Source: Candidatus Eiseniibacteriota bacterium
GTDB taxonomy: Bacteria > Eisenbacteria > RBG-16-71-46 > CAIMUX01 > WJJG01
Length of the DNA stretch: 64,000 nucleotides
Assembly (NCBI GenBank): GCA_023129715.1
Contig: JAGMBO010000004.1
Span: forward strand, 62,001 to 126,000
Reading direction: 5' to 3'
Every line of letters begins with the position of its first letter. The first letter of the stretch is position 1. Shown here piece by piece: positions 54,377-63,392 of the stretch. The translations under genes were made by a program, and so were the position numbers. The notes under the pieces were generated by a model. The model was not told the DNA's origin. It made no database searches and saw nothing but the letters and a program-made list of their open reading frames with translations.

Positions 54377-55165
54377 ATGCCCGCCTGGACCGACACCACC
54401 CCCCTCTTCTGGTTCTGGGTCGTCATGCTCGGGCTCGCCTTCGGCAGCTTCCTCAATGTCGTCATCTACCGCCTGCCTCTGGGGCAATCCCTCTGGCGCG
54501 GCCGTTCCCGCTGCCCGACGTGCGAGACGCGCATCGCGGCCTACGACAACATCCCGCTGCTGAGCTTCATGCTTCTGCGCGCCCGCTGCCGTCACTGCCG
54601 CGCGCCGATCTCGGGGCGCTACCCGCTGGTCGAGCTGCTCGGGGTCCTCTGCCTCGCCCTCGCCGCCTGGGCCTCTCCCAGCCTGCTCTCGGCGATCGTG
54701 CGCGCCGTCTTCCTGCTCGCGATGGTGGTCGTTTTCTTCGTCGATCTCGACCATCGGATCATTCCCGATGAGATCAGCCTCGGCGGCATCGTCGTCGGGA
54801 TTGCCGCCGCCCCGCTCGTCGGCGTCGGGCGGATCGATGCGCTGATCGGCGCTGCCGTGGGCGTGCTGAGCTTCCTGCTGATCGCGGTGGGCTACCAGAA
54901 GCTGCGCGGCATCAGCGGGATGGGTGGGGGAGACATCAAGCTGGCGGGCACGCTGGGGGCCTTCCTCGGCTGGAAGGGCTTTCTGCTGACCGTCGTGCTC
55001 GGCTCACTCGCCGGCTCGGTGCTCGGCATCCTGCTCCTTGCCCGCCGGCGCGCCACGGGCCAGACTCCGCTGCCCTTCGGTTGCTTCCTTGCCCCCGCGG
55101 GGGCGATCGTCGTGCTGGTCGGCGAGCATATCTGGGCCTGGTATCTAGCCCTCCGCGTTTCCTGA
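54377..55165 (+). CDS. pilD: Prepilin peptidase / N-methyltransferase PilD
   Basis: PilD cleaves prepilin leaders and methylates the new N-terminus. The 262-residue product has the methyltransferase zinc site (CPTC, CRHC), the catalytic aspartates in FFVDLDHRIIPDE and GMGGGDIKLAG, and about seven membrane helices. FGSFLNVVIYRLP near the start is canonical. ATG at 54377 is set by GAGGAGG. It is the one peptidase visible and should process the four prepilins at 42847-45645. Confidence 0.96.
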   Translation: MPAWTDTTPLFWFWVVMLGLAFGSFLNVVIYRLPLGQSLWRGRSRCPTCETRIAAYDNIPLLSFMLLRARCRHCRAPISGRYPLVELLGVLCLALAAWASPSLLSAIVRAVFLLAMVVVFFVDLDHRIIPDEISLGGIVVGIAAAPLVGVGRIDALIGAAVGVLSFLLIAVGYQKLRGISGMGGGDIKLAGTLGAFLGWKGFLLTVVLGSLAGSVLGILLLARRRATGQTPLPFGCFLAPAGAIVVLVGEHIWAWYLALRVS

Positions 55166-55327
55166 CGGTCCTCCCGGAAGGTCGGAGGCGGACCGATCCC
55201 TGGCCGGGATGACCCGGCCTCCGAGCAAACCAGACCGGATCGCCCAGCCCTTGCGACGCGCCCGCTCCTGTGGTCAACTTCGTGATCGACCGATTGCAGG
55301 CGCGCCACCATCCGTCGTGAGGGATGC

Positions 55328-56335
55328 ATGCAGCCCGATCTCGAGCGAGTCCGCGAACTTCTGCAGCGCTTCGATGGCCGCCGAGTGCTGATCCTCGGCG
55401 ATGCCATGCTCGATCACTACATCTGGGGCGAGACGACGCGGATCTCGCCCGAGGCCCCGATCCCGGTTGTCACCGTGCGCCGCGAGAGCTCGCGTCTCGG
55501 CGGGGCGGCCAATGTGGCCCACAACGTGCGCCGTCTCGGCGGGGAGCCGGTGCTGCTCTCGGTGATTGGGGAAGACGAGGCTGGGGTTCAACTCAAACGT
55601 GTCCTCGAGGAGCGTGCCATCGACACCTCCGGGCTGGTCACCGATCCCGAGCGCCCGACGATCAAGAAGACGCGGGTGATCGCCCGCAGCCAGCAGGTCG
55701 TGCGCATCGACCGCGAGAGCGACGGCGCGCTCGGCGACGACGCCCGCGGGCGCTTCTCCGAAGCCATCGCCGCCGAACTCGAGCGGGCCGATGCGATCGT
55801 GATCTCCGACTACGGCAAGGGGTTGATCTCGGAGCGCCTGCTCGACCAGTGGTTGCCGCGATTCATTGCCACCGGTCACCCGGTCTGCGTCGATCCGAAG
55901 GAGACCCACTTCCACCGCTATCGCGGAGTCACCGTACTGACTCCCAATGTTCACGAGGCCTCCTTCGCGGCCGGGACCCGGGTTCGTGACGAGGAGACGC
56001 TCGAGGAAGTGGGGCGCCAGCTGCTGCGCCAGCTCCATGCTCGGCACCTGCTGATCACCCGTGGCGAGGCGGGCATGTCGCTCTTCACGCCCGATCACGA
56101 GCGCTGCGACATTCCCTCGGCCGGGCGCGAGGTCTACGACGTAACCGGCGCGGGTGATACGGTCGTCGGCGCTCTGGCCCTGGCCTTGGCGGCCGGAGCC
56201 TCGATGGAAGAGGCGACCCGGATCGCCAACCAGGCCGCCGGGGTGGTGATTCGTGAGCTCGGGACCGCCACGGTGACGCGGGAGGAGTTGCTCGAGAGCT
56301 GGGCCGCGATCGAAGGCGGGCGGGAGCAGGCATGA
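55328..56335 (+). CDS. rfaE1: D-glycero-beta-D-manno-heptose-7-phosphate kinase
   Basis: This PfkB-family kinase adds the 1-phosphate in ADP-heptose synthesis for LPS inner core. The 335-residue product has GDAMLDHYIWGETTRISPEA, GGAANVAHNVRRLGGEPVLL, SDYGKG and the catalytic DVTGAGDTVVGALALAL. It corresponds to the N-terminal half of E. coli HldE. The next gene is the adenylyltransferase half, overlapping by four bases, so the pair is translationally coupled. No gmhA, gmhB or epimerase is in the window. Confidence 0.96.
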   Translation: MQPDLERVRELLQRFDGRRVLILGDAMLDHYIWGETTRISPEAPIPVVTVRRESSRLGGAANVAHNVRRLGGEPVLLSVIGEDEAGVQLKRVLEERAIDTSGLVTDPERPTIKKTRVIARSQQVVRIDRESDGALGDDARGRFSEAIAAELERADAIVISDYGKGLISERLLDQWLPRFIATGHPVCVDPKETHFHRYRGVTVLTPNVHEASFAAGTRVRDEETLEEVGRQLLRQLHARHLLITRGEAGMSLFTPDHERCDIPSAGREVYDVTGAGDTVVGALALALAAGASMEEATRIANQAAGVVIRELGTATVTREELLESWAAIEGGREQA

Positions 56336-56856
56336 GGGTCGAACCGGCCGCAGCGCGGGTGCTTTCGGCGGAGGAACTGCGCCGCCGCTGGCTGCCGGAG
56401 CGGGAGGCGGGGCGGAGGCTGGTCTTCACCAACGGCTGCTTCGACGTCCTGCATGCCGGGCACCTGTCGCTGCTGGAGCGGGCCGCCGCGCTCGGCGATG
56501 ATCTGGTCGTGGGGCTCAATTCCGATGACTCGGTGCGGCGCCTGAAAGGCCCCGGTCGCCCGCTGATGGGAGAGGCCGATCGGGCCGCCCTGCTGGCAGC
56601 CCTGCGCCCCGTCGACTGGGTCGTCCTCTTCGCAGAGGACACCCCGTTGAGACTCATCGAGACGTTGCTGCCCGATATCCTCGTCAAGGGCGCCGACTAT
56701 GCCCATGGTGAGATCGTCGGCCGCGAGGTCGTCGAGGCCCATGGGGGAGAAGTCGTTCGCCTGCCGCTGGTTCCCGGGCGCTCGACCAGCGGCCTGCTGG
56801 CGCGGCTGCGCCGGCCTGCGGATCCCCCAGGCCCCTCCTCCGCTCCGCGCGGCTAG
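56332..56856 (+). CDS. rfaE2: D-glycero-beta-D-manno-heptose-1-phosphate adenylyltransferase
   Basis: This nucleotidyltransferase makes ADP-heptose, corresponding to the C-terminal half of HldE. The 174-residue product shows the family TNGCFDVLHAGHLSLLERA (HxGH motif), VGLNSDDSVRRLKGPGRPL, ADILVKG-like DILVKGADYAHGEIVG and RSTSGLLARLR. The C-terminal tail is short and Pro/Ser-rich. It starts within the rfaE1 stop (ATGA). Confidence 0.95.
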   Translation: MRVEPAAARVLSAEELRRRWLPEREAGRRLVFTNGCFDVLHAGHLSLLERAAALGDDLVVGLNSDDSVRRLKGPGRPLMGEADRAALLAALRPVDWVVLFAEDTPLRLIETLLPDILVKGADYAHGEIVGREVVEAHGGEVVRLPLVPGRSTSGLLARLRRPADPPGPSSAPRG

Positions 56857-56921
56857 TTGGCCGCAGCCGGCCCCCCGGCGTTGGGCGAGGACCGGCGCAT
56901 GCGCCTAATCGCCCGCCCGCT

Positions 56922-56950
56922 TTGACTTCCCGCCACCGATCTGCTATTCT
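56922..56950 (+). promoter_or_regulatory. Candidate promoter of the cDPG synthetase-like gene
   Basis: TTGACT (56922-56927), a 17-base spacer and TATTCT (56945-56950) give the best sigma-70-like match in the window, 45 bases before the chosen ATG. Confidence 0.5.
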
Positions 56951-56994
56951 CCGTCGCTTGCATTTGGAACCTAGGGGACATGGCAGGAGGGATC

Positions 56995-58329
56995 ATGGAC
57001 GGGAAACGCAGGCGCATCGTCATCCTGGGCGCCGGGGGCCGGGACTTCCACAACTTCAACATGGTCTACCGGGAGGATCCCGGTGTGGAGATCGTGGCCT
57101 TCACCGCGACCCAGATCCCGGGAATCGATGCACGTTCCTATCCGGCGTCGCTGTCCGGCCAGCTCTATCCGCAGGGCATTCCAATCGTTCCCGAGAATCG
57201 CCTGCCGGAGCTGGTGGCCGAGCAGAATGTTGAAGAGGTCGTGCTCGCCTACTCCGATCTCTCCAGCGAGACGGTGATGGCCAAGGCGGCCTGGGTGCAG
57301 TCACTCGGTCCCCACTTCACCCTGCTCGGCATCGAGGCGACTCAGGCGAAGAGCACCAAGCCGGTGATCGCGGTCCAGGCGGTGCGCACCGGCTGCGGCA
57401 AGAGCCAGACCTCGCGGCGCATCTCGGCGATCCTGCGGGATCTCGGCAAGCAGGCGGTCGCCGTGCGTCATCCGATGCCGTATGGCGATCTCGCCCGCCA
57501 GGGTGTGCAGCGCTTTGCGAAGATCGAGGACTTGGTCGAGCACCAGTGCACGATCGAGGAGATGGAGGAGTACGAGCCGCACGTCGCCAACGGCACGGTT
57601 TGCTATGCGGGGGTCGACTACGAGGCGATCCTGCGTGAGGCGGAGAAGGAAGCCGATATCGTCATCTGGGATGGCGGCAACAACGACACCTCCTTTTACA
57701 AGCCTGATCTCACGATCACCGTGCTCGATCCCCATCGCCCGGGTCACGAGCTGCTCTACTACCCGGGACGCACGTGTTTCCTGACGGCCGACATCTTGGT
57801 GATCAACAAGATCGACACTGCCGAGCCGGCCGGGATCGAACAGGTGCGGGAGAACATCCGCCAGTACAACCCCGGTGCGGTCGTCGTCGATGCGGCCTCG
57901 CCGTTGACCGTTGAGGATCCGGCGATCATCCGTGGCAAGCGCGTCCTGGTCGTTGAGGATGGGCCGACCCTGACCCATGGCGGGATGCGCTATGGTGCCG
58001 GGATGATCGCGGCGCGCAAGTTCGGCGCCTCCGAGATCATCGATCCGCGGCCCTATTTGGTCGGGGAGTTGGAACAGACTTTCGCCAAGTACCCCGAGAT
58101 CGGCACGTTGCTGCCGGCGATGGGCTATGGCGATCAGCAGGTCCGTGATCTCGAGGCGACGATTGCCCGGGTTCCTTGCGATGCGGTGATCATTGGGACG
58201 CCGATCGATTTGCGGCGCATCGTCGAGATCAAGCAGCCCTCGCTGCGCGTCGGCTACGAGCTGCAGGAGATCGGCCAACCGACGCTCGCCGAGCTGGTCG
58301 CCGAGTTCGTAGAGGCGCAGCAGGCGTAG
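56995..58329 (+). CDS. Cyclic 2,3-diphosphoglycerate synthetase-like P-loop protein
   Basis: The 444-residue product resembles cyclic 2,3-diphosphoglycerate synthetases, known from methanogens as makers of a thermoprotective osmolyte; bacterial members have no settled role. Features are the start RRIVILGAGGRDFHNFNMVY, a P-loop-like VQAVRTGCGKSQTSRRI, IVIWDGGNNDTSFY, and LTADILVINKID. ATG at 56995 with GGAGGG is preferred to the ATG at 56980. It is followed by ndk after 14 bases and preceded by heptose genes. Confidence 0.8.
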   Translation: MDGKRRRIVILGAGGRDFHNFNMVYREDPGVEIVAFTATQIPGIDARSYPASLSGQLYPQGIPIVPENRLPELVAEQNVEEVVLAYSDLSSETVMAKAAWVQSLGPHFTLLGIEATQAKSTKPVIAVQAVRTGCGKSQTSRRISAILRDLGKQAVAVRHPMPYGDLARQGVQRFAKIEDLVEHQCTIEEMEEYEPHVANGTVCYAGVDYEAILREAEKEADIVIWDGGNNDTSFYKPDLTITVLDPHRPGHELLYYPGRTCFLTADILVINKIDTAEPAGIEQVRENIRQYNPGAVVVDAASPLTVEDPAIIRGKRVLVVEDGPTLTHGGMRYGAGMIAARKFGASEIIDPRPYLVGELEQTFAKYPEIGTLLPAMGYGDQQVRDLEATIARVPCDAVIIGTPIDLRRIVEIKQPSLRVGYELQEIGQPTLAELVAEFVEAQQA

Positions 58330-58343
58330 CGTAGGAGGCGAGG

Positions 58344-58766
58344 ATGCCGCAGCAGACGATGCTGATGATCAAGCCGGATGCGGTGGAGCGGAATCTGTGC
58401 GGGAAGATCCTGGCGCGATTGGAGTCCGAGCGTTTCCAGGTGCGGCGGCTGAAGATGATACACTTGCAGCCGGCCGAGGCACAGCGCTTCTACGCTGTCC
58501 ACGAGGGCAAGCCATTCCTGGAAAACCTGGTGGCGTACATGTCGTCGGGACCGATCTGTGCGGCTGTCCTTGAACGGGAGGATGCGGTCAGCCATCTGCG
58601 CCGCGTCGTGGGCGCGACCGATCCTGGAGAGGCCGAGACGGGGACGATTCGGCGGGACTTTGGTATCGACAAGACGCGCAATGCGGTTCACGCTTCGGAT
58701 GCTCCGGAGACCGCCGCGGCGGAGATCGGTTTTTTCGGCCTGACCCTCGATCGCGAAGAGCGCTAG
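58344..58766 (+). CDS. ndk: Nucleoside diphosphate kinase
   Basis: Ndk balances NTP pools by phosphotransfer through an active-site His. The 140-residue product has MLMIKPDAVERN, the phosphate-binding segment RRVVGATDPGEAETGTIRRD and the catalytic NAVHASDAPETAAAEIGFF. Length is normal. ATG at 58344 with GGAGGCGAGG upstream. It probably shares a transcript with the preceding gene. Confidence 0.98.
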   Translation: MPQQTMLMIKPDAVERNLCGKILARLESERFQVRRLKMIHLQPAEAQRFYAVHEGKPFLENLVAYMSSGPICAAVLEREDAVSHLRRVVGATDPGEAETGTIRRDFGIDKTRNAVHASDAPETAAAEIGFFGLTLDREER

Positions 58767-58814
58767 TTGCCGCGTGTCAGCGGCAGCGAGCCTGGGGCGG
58801 GTCCAGGGGGTGCG

Positions 58815-59357
58815 ATGGATGCGCGGAAGCCACTGCGCCTGACCCTGCGCGATGTGCCCCAGGGAGAAAGCACGCTCTCCGAGGAGTTCTCGGCGGGCGA
58901 TCTCGACGTCGTCGAGGTCGACTTTCTCGCGCCGGTTTCGGTAACGGTCGAACTGGTTCGCAGTGGGGAGCAGCTCCAGGTGCGGGGGGCGGTGACCACC
59001 CGGATCCGCCAGCGCTGTGTGCGTTGCCTGGAGGAGATCGATACGGAGATCAGCATGCCGGTCGAAGTGGTGGCCCGCAGGCCGACCGAGCGCGAGCGCG
59101 GAGATGACCCTCCCGAGGGGATGCTCTTTCACGATGGCAAGGAACTCTCCTTGCTGCAAGAGGTTCGGGAATTGATACTCCTGGGGATTCCCCAGACGCC
59201 GGTTTGCCGTCCCGACTGCGCCGGGCTCTGCCCGCATTGCGGGGAGAATCGGAGCAGCGGAGCTTGCCGCTGCGCCGATCGCCCATCCGGCGATCCGCGC
59301 TGGCGGGCATTGGAGAAACTGCCCGGCTCGGGGCCGCAGCAGGAAGGATCGTCTTAG
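58815..59357 (+). CDS. yceD: YceD/DUF177 family protein
   Basis: YceD-type proteins lie beside rpmF in most bacteria and affect 23S rRNA accumulation. The 180-residue product has LRLTLRDVPQGESTLSEEFS, VRGAVTTRIRQRCVRCLEEI, and a C-terminal Cys-rich block (CRPDCAGLCPHCGEN ... CRC), which gives CxxC sets suited to zinc. ATG at 58815 follows AGGGGGTG; a TTG at 58767 would extend it by 16 residues. It is 31 bases before rpmF. Confidence 0.88.
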   Translation: MDARKPLRLTLRDVPQGESTLSEEFSAGDLDVVEVDFLAPVSVTVELVRSGEQLQVRGAVTTRIRQRCVRCLEEIDTEISMPVEVVARRPTERERGDDPPEGMLFHDGKELSLLQEVRELILLGIPQTPVCRPDCAGLCPHCGENRSSGACRCADRPSGDPRWRALEKLPGSGPQQEGSS

Positions 59358-59388
59358 CCGACGGTCCCCGGCATGGAAAGGAGAACCG

Positions 59389-59574
59389 ATGGCGCTGCCG
59401 AAACGAAGACACTCGAAGGCTCGGCGCAGCAAGCGCCGCGCCACCTGGCGGGCATCGACCCCGATGGCGCGCGTGCTTTGCCCGCACTGCGGTCAGGCCA
59501 AGCGACCGCATCGGATTTGTCCTCATTGCGGTCATTACCGCGGCGAGGAAGTCCTGCTGGTCAAGGAGGCCTAG
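59389..59574 (+). CDS. rpmF: 50S ribosomal protein L32
   Basis: The 61-residue product is L32: MALPKRRHSKARRSKRRA at the start, then two zinc CxxC pairs (CPHCGQAKRPHRICPHCGHY). It is the zinc-binding (C+) paralogue type. ATG at 59389 follows AAAGGAGA. Between yceD and plsX as in most bacteria. Confidence 0.99.
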   Translation: MALPKRRHSKARRSKRRATWRASTPMARVLCPHCGQAKRPHRICPHCGHYRGEEVLLVKEA

Positions 59575-59602
59575 GGCCTACGGGAGGCCTCGCGGACGAT
59601 CC

Positions 59603-60655
59603 ATGCCTGCTGCGCAACGCCGCATCCGCATCGCTGTCGACGTCATGGGGGGCGACAACGGCCCGGAGGTCATTGTCCGGGGCGCGGTCGAGGCCCTCCG
59701 CACGATCGACGGGGATTTCGACATCCTGCTCGTCGGAGACGAGCGGGTGGTCTGGGATATCATTGCCCGCTTGAAGCCCGAGCGCCTGCCGCTTTTCAGC
59801 GTCCATGCCCCTGAGCAGATCGCGATGGACGAGAAGGCCCCGCGGGCGCTGCGGCGCGAGAAGCGGGGTGTCTCGATCGTTCGCTGTGCGACCCTCGTCG
59901 GCGAGGGGCGTGCCGATGCTCTGGTCAGCGCCGGGAACACCGGGGCGGTGGTCACCTCCTCGCTCCTCAACCTCGGGCGAATGCCTGGGATCCAGCGCCC
60001 GGCGATCGGAACGACCATCCCGACTCCCGAGGGGCGCTGCGTGATGCTCGATGTTGGGGCGAATGCCGACTGCAAGCCGATGCATCTTTACCAGTTCGCT
60101 CACATGGGCCGCATCTTCGCCCAACTCGTGCTCGAGCAGGAGAACCCTCGCGTGGGGCTGCTCAACATCGGTGAGGAGGAGACGAAAGGGAGTGCTCTCG
60201 CTCAGGCGGCCCACAAGCTGCTGGCCGCCGACCGGGAACGGCTCAATTTCGTCGGCAATGTCGAGGGGCGGGACATCTTCGCTGGGCGGGCGGATGTTGT
60301 CGTCTGCGACGGTTTCACCGGGAACGTGATTCTCAAGCTGGCCGGGGGGATCGCCAATGTGGGGGCCCGCATGGCCGCTCACGAGATCAAGCGCAGCCCC
60401 CTGATTCGTCTCGGGGCCCTGCTGATGAAGCCGGCCCTGGCGGGTATCAAGAGGCGTTTCGATTACGAGGAATATGGCGGCGCTCTGCTGGTCGGCACGC
60501 GGGGCATCTCGGTGATCTGCCATGGTCGCTCATCTCCCCGGGCGATCCGCAATGCCGTCCGGGTCGCCCTGCGTGCGATCCGCGGTGATCTCGAGGGGAC
60601 GATCACCCGGGTGCTGGTCGAGCAAGGTGCCACATCGTTGCCTGCAGCGCCATGA
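59603..60655 (+). CDS. plsX: Phosphate acyltransferase PlsX
   Basis: PlsX makes acyl-phosphate from acyl-ACP for phospholipid synthesis. The 350-residue product has AVDVMGGDNGPEVIVRGAVE, VSAGNTGAVVTSSLLNLGRM, VGLLNIGEEETKGSALAQAA and VCDGFTGNVILKLAGG. ATG at 59603 gives the normal N-terminus. In many bacteria fabH follows; here the next gene is fabD after a 195-base gap that holds nothing I recognise. Confidence 0.97.
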   Translation: MPAAQRRIRIAVDVMGGDNGPEVIVRGAVEALRTIDGDFDILLVGDERVVWDIIARLKPERLPLFSVHAPEQIAMDEKAPRALRREKRGVSIVRCATLVGEGRADALVSAGNTGAVVTSSLLNLGRMPGIQRPAIGTTIPTPEGRCVMLDVGANADCKPMHLYQFAHMGRIFAQLVLEQENPRVGLLNIGEEETKGSALAQAAHKLLAADRERLNFVGNVEGRDIFAGRADVVVCDGFTGNVILKLAGGIANVGARMAAHEIKRSPLIRLGALLMKPALAGIKRRFDYEEYGGALLVGTRGISVICHGRSSPRAIRNAVRVALRAIRGDLEGTITRVLVEQGATSLPAAP

Positions 60656-60850
60656 GGCGGCCGGCGAAAGCCCTTGCGCGGAAGGGGAGATAACGATACA
60701 AACGTGCCGTTTGAGTCGAGGCAGCGGATCTGCCCGGACAGGGGGAGGTGTACCCCAACGGCGCGATGCCGGCCGGGGGCTCCCGAGCGGATACCAACGA
60801 GAGGTCGTGACGGTCGCGAGACGACCGCTAAGCGCAACCAAGGCACACGA

Positions 60851-61771
60851 ATGAGAGTTCTGCTCTTTCCCGGGCAGGGGTCACAATTTGTCGGCATGGG
60901 ACGGGATCTCCATCAGGCGCATCCCGCTGCCCGTGACCTGCTCGATCGGGCCGATCGAATCCTCGGCACCCCGCTGACACGGTTGATGTTCGAAGGCCCC
61001 GAGGAGGAGTTGCGGGCCACCCGCAACGCCCAGCCGGCGATCCTAGCTCATTCCCTGGCCGTCTGGGCGATTCTGGAACCCCGGTGGGGCGCGGAGACCT
61101 TTGTCGCGGCGGGCCACAGCCTCGGCGAGTACTCGGCCCACGTGGTTGCCGGGACGCTTTCCTTCGAGGATGCGCTCCGGCTGGTCCGACGCCGCGGTGA
61201 GCTGATGCAGGCCGCCGGGGAGGCCAGCGCCGGAGCGATGGCCGCGATTCTGGGTTCGGACCGTGAGACGGTCGAGGCCGTGTGTGCGGAAACACAGGGT
61301 CTCGTCGTCCCTGCCAATCTCAACGCCCCCAATCAAGTCGTCATCTCAGGCGAGCGCGCGGCGGTGCGTGCGGCCCTGGAGACGCTCGGCGCGCGCGGGG
61401 CGCGCCGGGTCGTCGAGCTGAAGGTCAGTGGTGCCTTCCACTCCCCGCTGATGGCCCCCGCTTCGGAGGGATTGGCCCAGGCGCTGGCGGATGTCGCGCT
61501 TACGGATGCCCGCTGCGCGGTCTATGCCAATGTCACCGCTGAGCCGGTGACCGAGGAGAGTAGGATCCGCGGCCTGCTGGTCGAGCAGCTTCTCAAACCA
61601 GTGCTCTGGGAGCCGACGTTGAGGAAGCTGATTGCTCTCGACGAGCCGGCCTTCTTCGAAATCGGTCCGGGACAGGTCCTCAAGGGTCTGTTGCGGGCAA
61701 CCGATCGCAGCCTCTCCTGCCGGAGCTTGGGAACGGCGGAGGAAGTGCTGGCGTTTCTGGATGAGGTGTAG
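60851..61771 (+). CDS. fabD: Malonyl-CoA:ACP transacylase
   Basis: FabD loads malonyl groups onto ACP. The 306-residue product has [18 protein letters not shown], the active-site [27 protein letters not shown], and the catalytic-His region [19 protein letters not shown] at 60851 is preferred over a 60674 start because the family N-terminus begins there. It is followed by acpP after 71 bases with no fabG between. Confidence 0.97.
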   Translation: MRVLLFPGQGSQFVGMGRDLHQAHPAARDLLDRADRILGTPLTRLMFEGPEEELRATRNAQPAILAHSLAVWAILEPRWGAETFVAAGHSLGEYSAHVVAGTLSFEDALRLVRRRGELMQAAGEASAGAMAAILGSDRETVEAVCAETQGLVVPANLNAPNQVVISGERAAVRAALETLGARGARRVVELKVSGAFHSPLMAPASEGLAQALADVALTDARCAVYANVTAEPVTEESRIRGLLVEQLLKPVLWEPTLRKLIALDEPAFFEIGPGQVLKGLLRATDRSLSCRSLGTAEEVLAFLDEV

Positions 61772-61842
61772 CGCGGGAGGGCTGGGCCTGCCCCGGCACA
61801 TGGCTGTTGTGGAGACTGCCTTCCACTGAGGAGGAGAGGAAC

Positions 61843-62094
61843 ATGGAGAACTACGAGGAAAAGGTCCGCGAGATCATCGTCGAGCAGCTGGGCGTGACGC
61901 CCGAGCAGGTGATTCCCGAAGCATCCTTCATCGACGATCTCGGCGCCGATTCGCTCGACACCGTTGAGTTGGTCATGGCGTTCGAGGATGCCTTCAGTGT
62001 CGAGATTCCCGACGAAGATGCCGAGAAGCTGACGCGCGTCGGGGATGCGATCGACTACCTGAAGAAGCGCTTGGCGGAGAAGGCCAGTAGCTAA
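61843..62094 (+). CDS. acpP: Acyl carrier protein
   Basis: The 83-residue acidic protein has the phosphopantetheine site in [19 protein letters not shown] (Ser in DSL) and the usual four-helix pattern ending [15 protein letters not shown] at 61843 follows GAGGAGGAGAGG, a very strong site as expected for an abundant protein. Between fabD and fabF. Confidence 0.99.
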   Translation: MENYEEKVREIIVEQLGVTPEQVIPEASFIDDLGADSLDTVELVMAFEDAFSVEIPDEDAEKLTRVGDAIDYLKKRLAEKASS

Positions 62095-62153
62095 GAGCTG
62101 GCCGGCGCCGCTCGGTCGCGGTCAGACCGCTATGTTCGTCGAAAGGATGTCCA

Positions 62154-63392
62154 ATGAAGAGGCGTGTTGCGATCACGGGGCTTGGCGTGGTCTCGCCGGT
62201 GGGCAACAGTGTTCCCGTTGCCTGGGAGAACATGACGGCCGGACGAGGTGGGATCTCTCGCCTGACCAGCTTCGACTCGGATGAGTTCACGAGCAGGATC
62301 GCTGGTCAGGTGAAGGACTTCGCCCCCGAGAAGTTCATCGATCGTAAGACCCTGCGGCACACTGACATGTTCGTGCAGTACGCATGGGTCTCCGCGGAGG
62401 AAGCCTTCGCGGACGCGGGGCTCGAGAAAGAGAAGGTCCCCTCGGAGCGTTTTGCGGTGATCATCGGCTCGGGCATCGGGGGCATTACGACCCTCGAAGC
62501 CCAACACAAGGTGCTGCTCAAGCGAGGTCCGCGGCGGGTGAGTCCCTTCTTCGTGCCGATGATGATCTCGGACATGGCGAGCGGGCAGCTCTCGATCGTC
62601 TTCGGCGCCAAGGGGCCCAACTTCTGCACCGTCTCGGCGTGTGCCTCCGGCGCTCACGCCGTCGGCGAGGGGTACCGCCTGATCGCCGAGAACAGGTCGG
62701 ATATCGTGATGGCGGGTGGGAGTGAGTCTCCCCTGACTGAGCTTGCCTTGAGCGGCTTCTGCTCGATGAACGCCTTGAGCACGCGCAATGACGATCCCGA
62801 GCATGCCAGCCGGCCGTTCGATAAGGAGCGCGATGGGTTCATCATGTCCGAAGGGGCCGGCACGTTGATTCTCGAGGAGTGGGAGCGTGCGCGCCGCCGA
62901 GGAGCGGAGATCTATGCCGAGCTCGTCGGCTATGGGTCGACCGCCGATGCCTATCATGTCACCGCCCCGTCGCCGACCGGGGAGGGGGCCGGCCGGGCCA
63001 TGGAACTGGCCTTGGAGGATGCGCAGTTGGCGGTCGAGGCAGTCGACTACCTCAACGCCCACGGCACCTCGACGCCGCTGAACGACAAGGGGGAGACGGC
63101 GGCCATTCGGCGGGTCTTCGGCGCCGCTGCCGATCGCCTGCCGGTGAGTTCGACGAAGTCGATGACGGGCCATCTCTTGGGTGCGGCGGGTGCGATCGAG
63201 ATGATCGTCTGTGCGCTGACGATCAAGCATGGCGTGATCGCGCCGACGATCAACTACGAGGTACCCGACCCTGAGTGCGATCTCGACTACGTTCCCAATC
63301 AGGCCCGGGTGAAGCAGGTGAGGGTCGCGCTATCGAATTCTCTCGGGTTCGGTGGGCATAATGTCTCGCTGGTGGTCAAGGCCTCCGCATAG
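62154..63392 (+). CDS. fabF: Beta-ketoacyl-ACP synthase II
   Basis: FabF elongates acyl-ACP. The 412-residue product has VAITGLGVVSPVGNSVPVAW, the active Cys in TVSACASGAHAVGEG, and the His residues in LNAHGTSTPLNDKGET and SMTGHLLGAAGAIEM. Length and start are normal. The 3' end overlaps the candidate rnc start by 32 bases. Confidence 0.98.
   Translation: MKRRVAITGLGVVSPVGNSVPVAWENMTAGRGGISRLTSFDSDEFTSRIAGQVKDFAPEKFIDRKTLRHTDMFVQYAWVSAEEAFADAGLEKEKVPSERFAVIIGSGIGGITTLEAQHKVLLKRGPRRVSPFFVPMMISDMASGQLSIVFGAKGPNFCTVSACASGAHAVGEGYRLIAENRSDIVMAGGSESPLTELALSGFCSMNALSTRNDDPEHASRPFDKERDGFIMSEGAGTLILEEWERARRRGAEIYAELVGYGSTADAYHVTAPSPTGEGAGRAMELALEDAQLAVEAVDYLNAHGTSTPLNDKGETAAIRRVFGAAADRLPVSSTKSMTGHLLGAAGAIEMIVCALTIKHGVIAPTINYEVPDPECDLDYVPNQARVKQVRVALSNSLGFGGHNVSLVVKASA

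Noticed and set aside
60656-60850. Remnant of fabH between plsX and fabD
   Set aside because: No ketoacyl-synthase motif or partial similarity is visible in any frame of this 195-base gap.
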